From contig DATDAH010000034.1 of assembly GCA_036525535.1 (NCBI GenBank), positions 1 through 28,927 of the forward strand: 28,927 bases of DNA. The letters are read 5' to 3'. Within the stretch, counting starts at the first letter, position 1, and every line of letters begins with the position of its first letter. A program made the translations under genes and the position numbers. The notes beneath the pieces are model-generated. The model worked only from the letters and a program-made list of their open reading frames with translations, ran no database searches and was not told the DNA's origin. Origin of the DNA: DATDAH01 sp036525535. GTDB taxonomy: Bacteria > Actinomycetota > Acidimicrobiia > Acidimicrobiales > DATDAH01. Of this stretch, positions 15,711 through 23,462 are shown piece by piece.

Positions 15711-16847
15711 CTATTTGCGCTTCTTGGTCTTGCGGGGGCGGGGCGGGATGGCGCCGACCGGAGCGGCCGGGGTAGCCGGACGACGAGCGGCGCCGCGCCG
15801 GGCGGGACGGCCCGTCGACTCGCCGTCGACCGCGGCGGCCATGGCCACCGGCGCCTCGCCGGTGTAGGCGAACTTGGGCTCCCGCTCCTTCAGCCACGAG
15901 ACGATCGGGGCGGCGACGAAGAGGGACGAGTAGGCCCCAGAGGTGAGGCCGACCAGGAGGGCGAGACCGAACTCCTGCAGGGTCTTCGCCCCGAGCAGGA
16001 GAGCGCCGAAGATCAGCATCGAGATGATGGGCAGGATCGTGGCGACCGTCGTGTTGACCGACCGCATCAGGGTCTGGTTCAACGTCCGGTTCATGATCAC
16101 CCGGTACGGCGTCTTGGCCACCGTGCGGGAGCTGTTCTCCAAGGCGCGGTCGAACACCACGATCGTGTCGTAGAGCGAGTAGCCGAGGATGGTCAGGAAC
16201 GAGATCAGGGTCGCCGGCGTGACCTCGATCTGGAGGATGGAGTACACGCCCACGCTCAGCAGGAGATCGTGGGCCATCGACACCAGGGCGCCCACGGCCA
16301 TCTTCCACTCCAGCCGGAAGCTGATGTACAGGGTGATGGCGATGAAGAAGTAGACGAGGGCGCGCTGAGCCTGCCGGGTGATCTCGTCGCCCCAGGACGG
16401 TCCGACCGTGTTCACGGCGATGTCGGAGACGGGGACCTCCGCCAGGTCGGCCAGGTCGCCCGTGACCTCACGGCTGGCGTCCACTTCGGTGACATCGGCC
16501 TGGACCCGCAGGATCTTGGTCCCGTCGGCGTTCACCGCCAGCTGGATCTTGGCGTCGCCGAGGCCCACGCCCTCCATCACGTCGCGGGCGTCGTCGACCG
16601 ACACGTCGGTGACCGGAACCTCCCAGACACTGCCGCCCTTGAAGTCGATGCCCAGGTTCAGGCCGCGGGCGAAGAGGCTGATGATGGAGATCACCGACAC
16701 CAGCACCGCGATGACCAGGCCCCGCTTGAAGAGGCGGGTGAAGTCGAAGTCGTTGGTGCACTGGTACAGCGCCCGGAGGTTCGCCCGCAGGCCGGACCGC
16801 TCCGGCTCCACGATGGCGTCCTCCGGGGTGCCCATGTCGTCGGTCAT
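15711..16847 (-). CDS. secF: Protein translocase subunit SecF
   Basis: This 378-residue membrane protein is the SecF half of the SecDF complex, which uses the proton gradient to help the Sec translocon pull proteins across the membrane. A cytoplasmic tail (about 1-40) precedes the first membrane helix (about 45-66), followed by GLNLGIDFKGG, the SecD/SecF signature. The extracytoplasmic P-domain covers about 75-195. Five further helices carry SLYDTIVVFDR and the RSVNTTVATI segment. The C-terminus (about 340-378) is an alanine/proline/arginine-rich basic tail ending KTKKRK, likely cytoplasmic. The ATG at 16847 overlaps the secD stop as ATGA, so the two subunits are probably made in a fixed ratio. 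Confidence 0.95.
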   Translation of the reverse strand: MTDDMGTPEDAIVEPERSGLRANLRALYQCTNDFDFTRLFKRGLVIAVLVSVISIISLFARGLNLGIDFKGGSVWEVPVTDVSVDDARDVMEGVGLGDAKIQLAVNADGTKILRVQADVTEVDASREVTGDLADLAEVPVSDIAVNTVGPSWGDEITRQAQRALVYFFIAITLYISFRLEWKMAVGALVSMAHDLLLSVGVYSILQIEVTPATLISFLTILGYSLYDTIVVFDRALENSSRTVAKTPYRVIMNRTLNQTLMRSVNTTVATILPIISMLIFGALLLGAKTLQEFGLALLVGLTSGAYSSLFVAAPIVSWLKEREPKFAYTGEAPVAMAAAVDGESTGRPARRGAARRPATPAAPVGAIPPRPRKTKKRK

Positions 16848-18565
16848 GATCCCGCCTCTACGTTGGGCATGCCAAGCGCGGCGTAGTTGTTCCGATACCT
16901 CGGGCTGCGGGCCAGGATCAGGACCGCGGGCCGGATGAAGAACCAGGTGGCGATCAGGTCCACGACCGTCGAGATGCCGAGCAGGAGGGCGAAGCCCCGG
17001 ACCGGCCCGACCGAGAGGAAGTACAGGAGGAAGGCCCCGATCAGCGAGGCCAGGTCGGCCTTGATGATCGTGGTGAAGCTCGACCCGAAGGAGCGGTCGA
17101 CGGTGCTGCGGAAGGTGCGCCCGTTGCGGACGTCCTCTTTCAGGTGCTCGTAGAAGACGACATTGGAGTCCACGGAGATGCCGATGGACACGATCAGGCC
17201 GGTGACGCCGGCCAGGGTCAGGGCCAGGCCCCGGGATTCACCGAGGTACGAGATGAGGACCCACACGAGGGCGAATTCCAGGGTGAGGCTGACCACGGCC
17301 ACCACGCCCAGCAGGCGGTAGTAGCCCACCATGAAGATGACGGTCAGGCCCAGGCCGATGATGCCGGCGACGAGCCCGGCCCGCAGGGAGTCCTCACCCA
17401 GCGTCGCCGACACCGTCTGGGTCTGCTGGGGCACGAGCTCGACCGGCAGGGCCCCGTACTGGAGCACCAAGGCCAGGTCCTTCGCCGAGGACTCGTCGAA
17501 GTCACCGCTGATCTGGATCTGGTCCCGCTCGAAGCTGTCGGTCTGGATCTGGGGGGCGGAGATGACGTCGTCGTCGAGGACGATCGCCAGCTGAGTGGTC
17601 GGGCACGTCGGCGCCGCCGAGAAACACTGGGCGGCGGCGGCGTTGAACTTGTCGATGCCATCCTCGCCGCCTCGGAACGTGGGGCGGACCAGCCAGGTGA
17701 CGCCGCTCTGGTCGAGGCCGGCGGAGGCGCCGGACAGGGCATCACCGGTGAGCGCGGTCGGGCCCAGCACGTAGCGGGTGACGACGTTGCCGTCCTCGTC
17801 CCGCTCGGCCAGGACCACGGTGTTGCACGGTTCGACCTCGTCGGAGGGCGTGACCCCTTCGTCGTTCAACCCCCGGGGCACGCCGTTCTGACGGAGGCGG
17901 GCCTGGTCCTCGACGCCGGCGCACTCACCCGCGCCCGCCCCGTCGGCGGGCACGGTCGTGGCCGTCGAGCCCGGGACCGTCGTTCCCGGAGCGCCGGTCG
18001 TTGTGGGGGCGACCGTGGTGGTCGTGGCTTGGAGACCGGCGGCGTTCTCCCCCGGCGTCAGGGCGCCGGGCGCGCCGAGACCGAGCTCCTCGGTGGTGGA
18101 CGTCGAGGGCGCCGTCGTGGTCGTGGCCCCTCCCGGTGCCGTGGTCGTCGTCGCCCCGTCGCCCGCGGTGGTGGTCGGCGCCCCGGTCGTGGTGGGGACC
18201 TCCTGGCCGACGGGCGGCAACTGCTGCAGCACCGGTCGGAAGCTCAGGACGGCGGTCTGGCCGATCACCTCCAAGACCCGGTCTTGGTTCTCGACACCGG
18301 GGAGCTGCACCAGCACGGTCTCGCCCTGGCGGGTGATGTCGGGCTCGGCGACACCCAGGGCGTCGATCCGGTTCCGGATGATGTCCACGGCCTGGTTCAG
18401 GGTGTCCTCGTTCTCGACGGGGCCGTCGGGCTGGAGCACGACGGAGACACCACCCTGGAGATCGAGGCCGAGCACCGGCGAGTTCCCGACGATGAACGTC
18501 CAGGCCAGCGTGCCCAGCGTGAAGACGACGAAGAAGACGAGGGGCAGGACCCCCTTGCGGCGCAC
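16844..18565 (-). CDS. secD: Protein translocase subunit SecD with a Thr/Pro-rich insertion
   Basis: This 573-residue partner of SecF has its first membrane helix at about 6-26 and the GLDLQGGVSVVLQP signature at 33-46. The extracytoplasmic P1 region is split by a low-complexity insertion (about 124-212) holding some 30 threonines in 89 residues. It is followed by four cysteines (215, 247, 314, 321) that could form disulphides outside the cell. The second half of P1 (ISAPQIQ at 335-341, QISGDF at 351-356) and five C-terminal membrane helices (about 395-550, with the ISVDSNVVFYEHLKED loop) are intact. The start is GTG at 18565, six bases after the yajC stop codon, with a CCCTCC context that gives only a weak ribosome-binding site. 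Threonine- or proline-rich SecD insertions are known in actinobacteria. Confidence 0.95.
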   Translation of the reverse strand: MRRKGVLPLVFFVVFTLGTLAWTFIVGNSPVLGLDLQGGVSVVLQPDGPVENEDTLNQAVDIIRNRIDALGVAEPDITRQGETVLVQLPGVENQDRVLEVIGQTAVLSFRPVLQQLPPVGQEVPTTTGAPTTTAGDGATTTTAPGGATTTTAPSTSTTEELGLGAPGALTPGENAAGLQATTTTVAPTTTGAPGTTVPGSTATTVPADGAGAGECAGVEDQARLRQNGVPRGLNDEGVTPSDEVEPCNTVVLAERDEDGNVVTRYVLGPTALTGDALSGASAGLDQSGVTWLVRPTFRGGEDGIDKFNAAAAQCFSAAPTCPTTQLAIVLDDDVISAPQIQTDSFERDQIQISGDFDESSAKDLALVLQYGALPVELVPQQTQTVSATLGEDSLRAGLVAGIIGLGLTVIFMVGYYRLLGVVAVVSLTLEFALVWVLISYLGESRGLALTLAGVTGLIVSIGISVDSNVVFYEHLKEDVRNGRTFRSTVDRSFGSSFTTIIKADLASLIGAFLLYFLSVGPVRGFALLLGISTVVDLIATWFFIRPAVLILARSPRYRNNYAALGMPNVEAGS

Positions 18566-18571
18566 GGAGGG

Positions 18572-18856
18572 TTACTGGTCCTCGTCGGAGGAGGCGTCGC
18601 CGGTGTCCCATTCGATGAGCTCGGCCACCGCGCTGCGCTGGATGCGGACGACGACACCGTCGGCGATCTCCAGCTCGGCGATCTGACCGTCGATCGAGAC
18701 GATCGTCCCGTAGATGCCGCCCGTGGTCAGGACGTCGTCGCCCGCTTCGAGGGAGCTGATGAGGTCGGTGTGCTCCTTGGCCCGCTTCTGCTGGGGACGG
18801 ATGAGCAGGAAGTAGAAGACCGCGAAGAACAGCGGCAGGAGGATGAGGTTGGCCAT
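18572..18856 (-). CDS. yajC: Preprotein translocase accessory subunit YajC
   Basis: This 94-residue protein has one N-terminal membrane helix (about 3-20, NLILLPLFFAVFYFLLI), followed at once by the family hallmark RPQQKR. A small beta-rich cytoplasmic domain follows (GDDVLTTGGIYGTI, about 39-52, then DGQIAELEIADGVVVRIQ) and an acidic C-terminus. YajC joins SecDF in the holo-translocon; its exact job is not settled. The ATG at 18856 has GGAG about ten bases upstream. It is the first gene of yajC-secD-secF, with a possible promoter about 40 bases upstream. Confidence 0.92.
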   Translation of the reverse strand: MANLILLPLFFAVFYFLLIRPQQKRAKEHTDLISSLEAGDDVLTTGGIYGTIVSIDGQIAELEIADGVVVRIQRSAVAELIEWDTGDASSDEDQ

Positions 18857-19024
18857 GCAGGGGTCTCCGACAAGATGCGGTGAAGTCGGCGGGCGACTCT
18901 AGCGGCGCGGGTCGCCGGTCATCCGGTCAGGCCGTCACCGGTACCGGCTTCGCTGCGGTGAGCAGGGCCGGCGCCGCCTATCCCGGCGGTCCTCTCTGGT
19001 GCTCCGGCCGGCCCCGGCGCCGCT
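18857..19024. other. Intergenic gap between tgt and yajC
   Basis: No gene is seen in these 168 bases. They hold a 10-base palindrome (ccggtaccgg at 18938-18947) and a short stem-loop (18973-18978 with 18985-18990) downstream of the tgt stop. There is no T-run, so no rho-independent terminator can be called. A possible yajC promoter lies at the left end. Confidence 0.5.
18896..18901 (-). promoter_or_regulatory. Possible -10 element of the yajC-secD-secF unit
   Basis: The minus-strand hexamer TAGAGT lies about 40 bases before the yajC ATG. It is a TANNNT match in the only sizeable gap between tgt and yajC. The transcript would have a short leader with a GGAG ribosome-binding site. No -35 consensus is seen. 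Confidence 0.3.
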
Positions 19025-20119
19025 TCACCAGTGGCGGGAGACCTCTGCTCGAAGGTCGGCCAGGGTCCCGGCCCGGATGGCCGCCCCCGCCCGGTGCACG
19101 AGATCCAGGAGCCAGGCCAGGTTGTGCAGGGTCAGGAGGCGGGGCCCGGTGGGCTCGTCGGTCTTGAGCAGGTGGCGCAGATAGGCCCGGGAATAGCGGG
19201 CGCAGACCCCGCAGGGGCAGTCGGGGTCGAGCGGTCCGGCGTCGTCCCCGAAGCGTTGGTTCCTCAGGTTGAGCCGGCCCGTCCCGGTCAGGATGGTGCC
19301 GTGCCGGCCGAGGCGGCTGGGCAGCACGCAGTCGAAGAGATCCACGCCTCGGGCGATGCCCTCCAGCAGCCCCACGGGGTCGCCGACCCCCATGAGGTAG
19401 CGGGGCTGATCCGCCGGGAGCCGGGTCGTGGTGGCCTCCAGCGCCGGGAGCATCTCGGCCAGCGACTCGCCGACCGAGAGCCCACCGATGCCGTAGCCGT
19501 CGAACTCCAGGGCGACGGTCCGCTCGGCGCTCTCGGCCCGCAGGTCGACGTCGACCCCGCCCTGCACGATGCCGAAGAGGCACTGGTCATCGACCCGGGT
19601 GTGGACGACGCGGGCCCGAGCCGCCCACGCCGCGGTGCGCTCGACGGCCTGGCGGACGACACGCTCGTCGGACGGCAGGGGCGGGCAGACGTCCAGCACC
19701 ATCTGGATGTCGGCGCCGAGGGCCTCCTGGATGGCCACCGCCGACTCCGGCGTGAACCGGACGAGATCGCCGTCGTAGGTCGAGCGGAACGTGGCTCCGT
19801 CGTCGTCCACCTTCGGGTCGAGCGAGAAGATCTGATAGCCGCCGGAGTCGGTGAGGACCTGGCCGGACCAGTCCATGAAGCCGTGGAGCCCGCCGAGGTC
19901 GGCGACGACCTGGGCACCGGGGCGGAGGGACAGGTGGTAGGTGTTGGCCAGCACCACCTCGAAGCCGAGCCGTTCCAGGTCGCCCGCCGACAGGTGGCGC
20001 ACCGCACCACGGGTGGCCACGGGCATGAAGCAGGGCGTGCGGAAGGTCCCCCGGGCGGTGGTCACGGTCCCGGCCCGGGCCGCCCCGTCCGTCGCCTCGA
20101 CCGCGATGGTGGCTCTCAC
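19025..20119 (-). CDS. tgt: tRNA-guanine transglycosylase
   Basis: This 364-residue enzyme swaps guanine-34 for the queuine precursor preQ1 in tRNAs with GUN anticodons. Visible features are Asp91 in LTDSGGYQIFSL (general acid/base), DVCPP (143-147) and FGIVQGG in the base pocket. GIGGLSVGE follows, then the nucleophile Asp263 in LFDCVLPSRLGRHG. The zinc site is Cys301, Cys303, Cys306 and His332 (CPCGVC ... LLTLHN). The start is GTG at 20119, overlapping the queA stop as GTGA. Upstream in-frame codons lie inside queA and are unconserved. With queA it forms the queuosine branch; preQ0/preQ1 synthesis genes are not in this window. Confidence 0.95.
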   Translation of the reverse strand: MRATIAVEATDGAARAGTVTTARGTFRTPCFMPVATRGAVRHLSAGDLERLGFEVVLANTYHLSLRPGAQVVADLGGLHGFMDWSGQVLTDSGGYQIFSLDPKVDDDGATFRSTYDGDLVRFTPESAVAIQEALGADIQMVLDVCPPLPSDERVVRQAVERTAAWAARARVVHTRVDDQCLFGIVQGGVDVDLRAESAERTVALEFDGYGIGGLSVGESLAEMLPALEATTTRLPADQPRYLMGVGDPVGLLEGIARGVDLFDCVLPSRLGRHGTILTGTGRLNLRNQRFGDDAGPLDPDCPCGVCARYSRAYLRHLLKTDEPTGPRLLTLHNLAWLLDLVHRAGAAIRAGTLADLRAEVSRHW

Positions 20120-21111
20120 CGCCCCTCCAGGAGCATGGCGTCCCCGAAGGAGAGGAAGCGGTAGCCCCGGTCCAGGGCGGTGGCGTAGAGGTCCCGCCAG
20201 CGGTCGCCGACGAAGGCGTCGACCAGCACGAGCAGGCTGGACCGGGGGACGTGGAAGTTGGTGAGCAGGATGTCCACGTTCGCGAACTCGTGGCCCCGGC
20301 GGATGAAGAGGTCCGTCGTCCCCTCGGTGCGGCCGGTCGCGGCCCAGGTCTCCAGCGTGCGCACGACGGTCGTGCCGACGGCCACGACCCGCTCGGCCGC
20401 CTCCACGGCGGCGACGGTGGCAGCCGGGACGGTGTAGCGCTCGCGGTGGACCACGTGGTCCTCGACGTCGTCGGTGCGGATCGGGGCGAAGGTACCGAGC
20501 CCGACCTCGAGGTCGACAGTGGCCAGGGCGATGCCCCGCTCCCGGCACCGGTCGAGGACGCTGTCGGTCAGGTGCAAACCGGCCGTGGGGGCGGCCGCGG
20601 AGCCGGGGCGGTCGGCGAACACGGTCTGGTAACGCTCGGGATCGGCCAGCGGCACCGTGATGTAGGGCGGCAGCGGCAGCGCACCGAGGCGGCCGAGGAG
20701 GGCCAACGGCTCCTCGTCGCCGAGCAGGCGGACGAGCCGCTCACCGTCGGCCCGGACCTCGCCCACCTCGACGACCGGCTCGTCGCCGTGGGCCAGGACG
20801 GTGCCGGGCGGAAGGCGGCGGCCCGGCTTGACCAGGGCCGTCCAGGTCCGGTCCCCGGTGCGCTCGGCGAGCAGGACCTCAGCTCGGCCCCCTGTGGCCT
20901 TGGTGAGCGCCAGCCGGGCGGGGATGACCCGGGTGTCGTTCACGACGAGAAGGTCACCCGGCGCCAGGAGGTCGGGCAGGTCGGAGACGTGGCGGTCCTC
21001 CGGCGGGCCGGTCGGCTGGTCGACGAGGAGACGGGCCGCGTCCCGCGGCTCGAGTGGGGTCTGGGCAATGGCGGCCTCGGGCAGCCGGTAGGCGAACGCG
21101 TCGGTCCGCAC
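20116..21111 (-). CDS. queA: S-adenosylmethionine:tRNA ribosyltransferase-isomerase QueA
   Basis: This 331-residue enzyme transfers the ribosyl moiety of S-adenosylmethionine to preQ1 in tRNA, giving epoxyqueuosine. Family hallmarks are FAYRLPEAAIAQTPLEPRDAARLL (shown here in part as AIAQTPLEPRDAARLL), LVVNDTRVIPARL, LPLPPYI, GSAAAPTAGLHLT, VGLGTFAPI and the C-terminal TNFHVPRSSLLVLVDAF and GYRFLSFGDAML. The GTG at 21111 was chosen because it gives the family N-terminus and lies four bases after the stop of the upstream amidohydrolase, with GGCGGGTGAG as ribosome-binding site. Longer starts would lie within the amidohydrolase gene. It is coupled to tgt by a GTGA overlap. Confidence 0.95.
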   Translation of the reverse strand: MRTDAFAYRLPEAAIAQTPLEPRDAARLLVDQPTGPPEDRHVSDLPDLLAPGDLLVVNDTRVIPARLALTKATGGRAEVLLAERTGDRTWTALVKPGRRLPPGTVLAHGDEPVVEVGEVRADGERLVRLLGDEEPLALLGRLGALPLPPYITVPLADPERYQTVFADRPGSAAAPTAGLHLTDSVLDRCRERGIALATVDLEVGLGTFAPIRTDDVEDHVVHRERYTVPAATVAAVEAAERVVAVGTTVVRTLETWAATGRTEGTTDLFIRRGHEFANVDILLTNFHVPRSSLLVLVDAFVGDRWRDLYATALDRGYRFLSFGDAMLLEGR

Positions 21112-21115
21112 GGGC

Positions 21116-22312
21116 TCACCCGCCGTAGGCCGACAGTGCCTCGAGCGCGGTGTGGACCAGCAGCCGGACCCCGGCGGGAATGGCGCCTTCGTCGATGTCG
21201 AACCCGCCGGCGTGCAGGTCGGCCCACCGGGGCGCACCGACCGGGCGGACACCGAGCCGCCCATAGGCGCCGGGGACCCTCTCCAGGAGCCACGAGAAGT
21301 CCTCGTTGCCCACGCTCTGCTGGGTCGGGACACCGGCTTCGCGACCCAGGGCGGCGTGGGTGGCGGCCCGCAGCACGGCGGTGGCCTGCGGGTCGTTGTC
21401 CACCGGCGGCGAGCCCCGCTGGTAGTCCAGCTCGTACGCGGCGCCGAAGGGGGTGATGGTGGCCTCGACCAGCGACTCGACGATCTCCTGGACGCTGTCC
21501 CAGCTGGCCCGGCCCCGGACCCGCAGGGTCCCGGCCAGCTCGGCCCGGGTGGGGATGACGTTGGGGGCATGACCGGCGTGGACCTGGCCGAAGACCATGG
21601 TCACCGCGTCCCGGCTGTCGGTCAGCTTGGTGAGCCCGGCCGGGAGATCGGTGATGAGGCGCCCGGCGATGTGGACCAGGTCGCTGGTGAGGTGAGGCCG
21701 GGCCGTGTGGCCACCCGGGCCACTCAGGCGGATGACCACCCGGTCAGCCGCCGACGTGATCAGGCCCGAGCGCAGGCCGACCTGGCCGACCTCGAGGCTG
21801 GGGTCGCAGTGCAGGGCGTAGGCCACATCCACGTCATCGAGCACGGCGGTGCGGTACAGGGCCTCGGCCCCGCCCGGCATCGACTCCTCGGCCGGCTGGA
21901 AGAGGAGGCGGACCCGGCCAGGGTGCTCGGGACCGAGGATCTGCTGCAGGGCCAGGCCCGCCCCGAGGAGGATGGTGGTGTGGACGTCGTGGCCGCAGGC
22001 GTGACAGACACCCGGCACGGTCGACCGGTAGGGCACTTCCTTCTGGTCGTCCAGCGGCAGGGCGTCGATGTCGGCTCGGAGCAGGATCGTGGGCCCAGGC
22101 CCTTCCCCCAGGTCGACCTGCAGGCCGGTCTCGGTGGCCAGTGGGGCGACCGCGGCGCCGGCCACCTCGAGACGGGCCCGGACGGCGGCGGTCGTCTCGT
22201 GCTCGGCCCACGACAGCTCGGGGTGGGCATGGAGACGACGCCGGAAGGCGACCAGCTCCTCGCCGTGGGCGTCGAGGAACGCGTCGAGGGTGGCCGTGGC
22301 GGAGCTGGTCAT
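21116..22312 (-). CDS. M20 family amidohydrolase (hippurate hydrolase-like)
   Basis: This 398-residue metal-dependent hydrolase resembles the M20D subfamily, whose members hydrolyse N-acyl amino acids or similar amides. The start region has RRRLHAHPELSWAEHET. Metal-binding and catalytic residues are visible: RADIDALP (79-86), Cys106 and His108 in HACGHDVH, the glutamate pair 142-143 in FQPAEES, His168, and a C-terminal histidine in LHAGGFDIDE. The dimerisation lid carries LSGPGGHTARPH and PNVIPTRAELAGTLR. The ATG at 22312 overlaps the stop of the carboxylate-amine ligase as ATGA, so the two are probably coupled. The substrate is unknown. One idea is that it cleaves an amide related to the product of the neighbouring ligase; this rests on position alone. 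Confidence 0.88.
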   Translation of the reverse strand: MTSSATATLDAFLDAHGEELVAFRRRLHAHPELSWAEHETTAAVRARLEVAGAAVAPLATETGLQVDLGEGPGPTILLRADIDALPLDDQKEVPYRSTVPGVCHACGHDVHTTILLGAGLALQQILGPEHPGRVRLLFQPAEESMPGGAEALYRTAVLDDVDVAYALHCDPSLEVGQVGLRSGLITSAADRVVIRLSGPGGHTARPHLTSDLVHIAGRLITDLPAGLTKLTDSRDAVTMVFGQVHAGHAPNVIPTRAELAGTLRVRGRASWDSVQEIVESLVEATITPFGAAYELDYQRGSPPVDNDPQATAVLRAATHAALGREAGVPTQQSVGNEDFSWLLERVPGAYGRLGVRPVGAPRWADLHAGGFDIDEGAIPAGVRLLVHTALEALSAYGG

Positions 22313-23439
22313 CGGGGGTCCGCCATGTCGTCGACCAGCTGGTTCACGACGCCGCGGAGGTCGCCCCCGTTCTGGAGCAGGCGGCGCTGGCGGACGTAGC
22401 TGGGGCCCTCGTCGAGGATGGTGAGCACGCCCTCGAGCTCGTCGGCGCAGCCCAACGTCACCGCGACCGGGCGCAGGGCGGTGACCAGCTCGGTGACGGC
22501 CTCGGGCAGAGGGCGGGTGCCGCCCTCCAGGTCGACGATCAGGTCGGCCTCGATGCCGTACCGGGCGGCCCGCCACTTGTTCTGACGCAGGACCCAGTCC
22601 GACGGCGGCTGCAGCTCCTCGCCGGCCTCGGCCCGCTGGTCGAGCCAGGTGACCAGGCACTGGCTCAGGGCGGCGAGCGCCGCCACCTCCCGCAGGGTCG
22701 GGAGACCGTCGCACATCCGCAACTCGATGGTGCCGAAGTCCGGGTGGGGGCGGATGTCCCACCAGACCTCGCGGATGGTCGACAGGGCGCCGGCGGAGAT
22801 CAGGGTCTGCATGAAGCGTTCGAACTCGGCCCAGTCCTTGAGTGAATGCGGCAGGCCGGCGGTGGGCAGGGCCTCGAAGACCTTGCTGCGGCTGGAGGCC
22901 AGGCCGGTGTCGCGGCTCTCCCAGTAGGGGCTGGACGCGGAGAGGGCCAGCAGGTGTGGGATGTAGCCGGCCAGGCCGTTGCCGATGGCCAGCACCCGCT
23001 CGCCGTGGCGCACGCCGACGTGGAAGTGGACCCCGAAGATCTGCAGGCGCTGGGCCGTCCACCCCATCTGTTCCAGCAACAGGTGGTAGCGGGGGTCGTC
23101 GCTGACCTTCTGGTCGCCCCAGGTGGAGAACGGATGGGTGCCGGAGCAGAGCAGGTCGATGCCTCGACGGTCGGCCGCCTCCCGCACCTCGGCCAAGGTG
23201 GCACTCAGGTCGGCCCGGGCCTCAGCCACCGTGTCACAGATGCCCGTGATGATCTCGATCGTGCACTCGAAGAGCTCGTGCTTGGCCTTCGGATGCTCTC
23301 CCTCGGGGTGGCCCTGGCCCAGCTCGCTCAGGATGTCGGAGGCGGCGCTGACGAGCTCGCCGGTGTCGTGGTCGACCAGCTCCAGCTCGACCTCGACGCC
23401 CAGGGTGGGCGCGGGCGACCCGTTGAACTCGATGTGCAC
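22309..23439 (-). CDS. Carboxylate-amine ligase, YbdK/GCS2 family
   Basis: This 376-residue protein has the GCS2 fold shared by plant-type glutamate-cysteine ligases and YbdK. It begins TLGVEVELELVD (12-23), the conserved acidic ATP/metal-binding strand, and contains CTIEIITGIC, HPFSTWGDQKVSDDPRY, QIFGVHFHVG, FRM-like ELRMCDGLPT and a NKWRAARYG segment. Its length matches YbdK (about 372) rather than the longer ergothioneine enzyme EgtA. YbdK has weak gamma-glutamylcysteine synthetase activity, but the true substrates of most members are unknown. The start is GTG at 23439, 23 bases after the ruvB stop, without a properly spaced ribosome-binding site. TACGCT plus six bases precedes it, so a leaderless transcript is likely. 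Confidence 0.87.
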   Translation of the reverse strand: MHIEFNGSPAPTLGVEVELELVDHDTGELVSAASDILSELGQGHPEGEHPKAKHELFECTIEIITGICDTVAEARADLSATLAEVREAADRRGIDLLCSGTHPFSTWGDQKVSDDPRYHLLLEQMGWTAQRLQIFGVHFHVGVRHGERVLAIGNGLAGYIPHLLALSASSPYWESRDTGLASSRSKVFEALPTAGLPHSLKDWAEFERFMQTLISAGALSTIREVWWDIRPHPDFGTIELRMCDGLPTLREVAALAALSQCLVTWLDQRAEAGEELQPPSDWVLRQNKWRAARYGIEADLIVDLEGGTRPLPEAVTELVTALRPVAVTLGCADELEGVLTILDEGPSYVRQRRLLQNGGDLRGVVNQLVDDMADPR

Positions 23440-23445
23440 CCTCGG

Positions 23446-23451
23446 AGCGTA
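23446..23451 (-). promoter_or_regulatory. Candidate -10 element of a leaderless promoter (carboxylate-amine ligase)
   Basis: The minus-strand hexamer TACGCT is followed by six bases (CCGAGG) and the GTG at 23439. The GAGG directly abuts the start codon, too close for an ordinary ribosome-binding site. This would let ligase, amidohydrolase, queA and tgt be transcribed apart from ruvCAB. Confidence 0.45.
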
Positions 23452-23462
23452 GAGGCGACCGG

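Noticed and set aside
13853..15775. Plus-strand open frame of about 640 codons opposite rel and apt
   Set aside because: Shadow of the rel reading frame; its composition and crossing of a gene boundary mark it as non-coding.
17144..18883. Plus-strand open frame of about 580 codons opposite secD and yajC
   Set aside because: Antisense shadow; repetitive segments mirror the Thr-rich codons of SecD.
18973..18990. Stem-loop downstream of tgt as a terminator
   Set aside because: Stem of five to six pairs, no T-run, and such stems are common by chance at this GC content.
21112..21570. N-terminal extensions of queA, tgt, M20 and ruvB in long open frames
   Set aside because: The extra residues overlap upstream genes in another frame, are unconserved, and better starts match the family N-termini.
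21116..23439. Reading the ligase and M20 pair as a glutathione or mycothiol pathway
   Set aside because: YbdK-type ligases have only weak gamma-glutamylcysteine activity, no glutathione synthetase is nearby, and the mycothiol amidase belongs to a different family.
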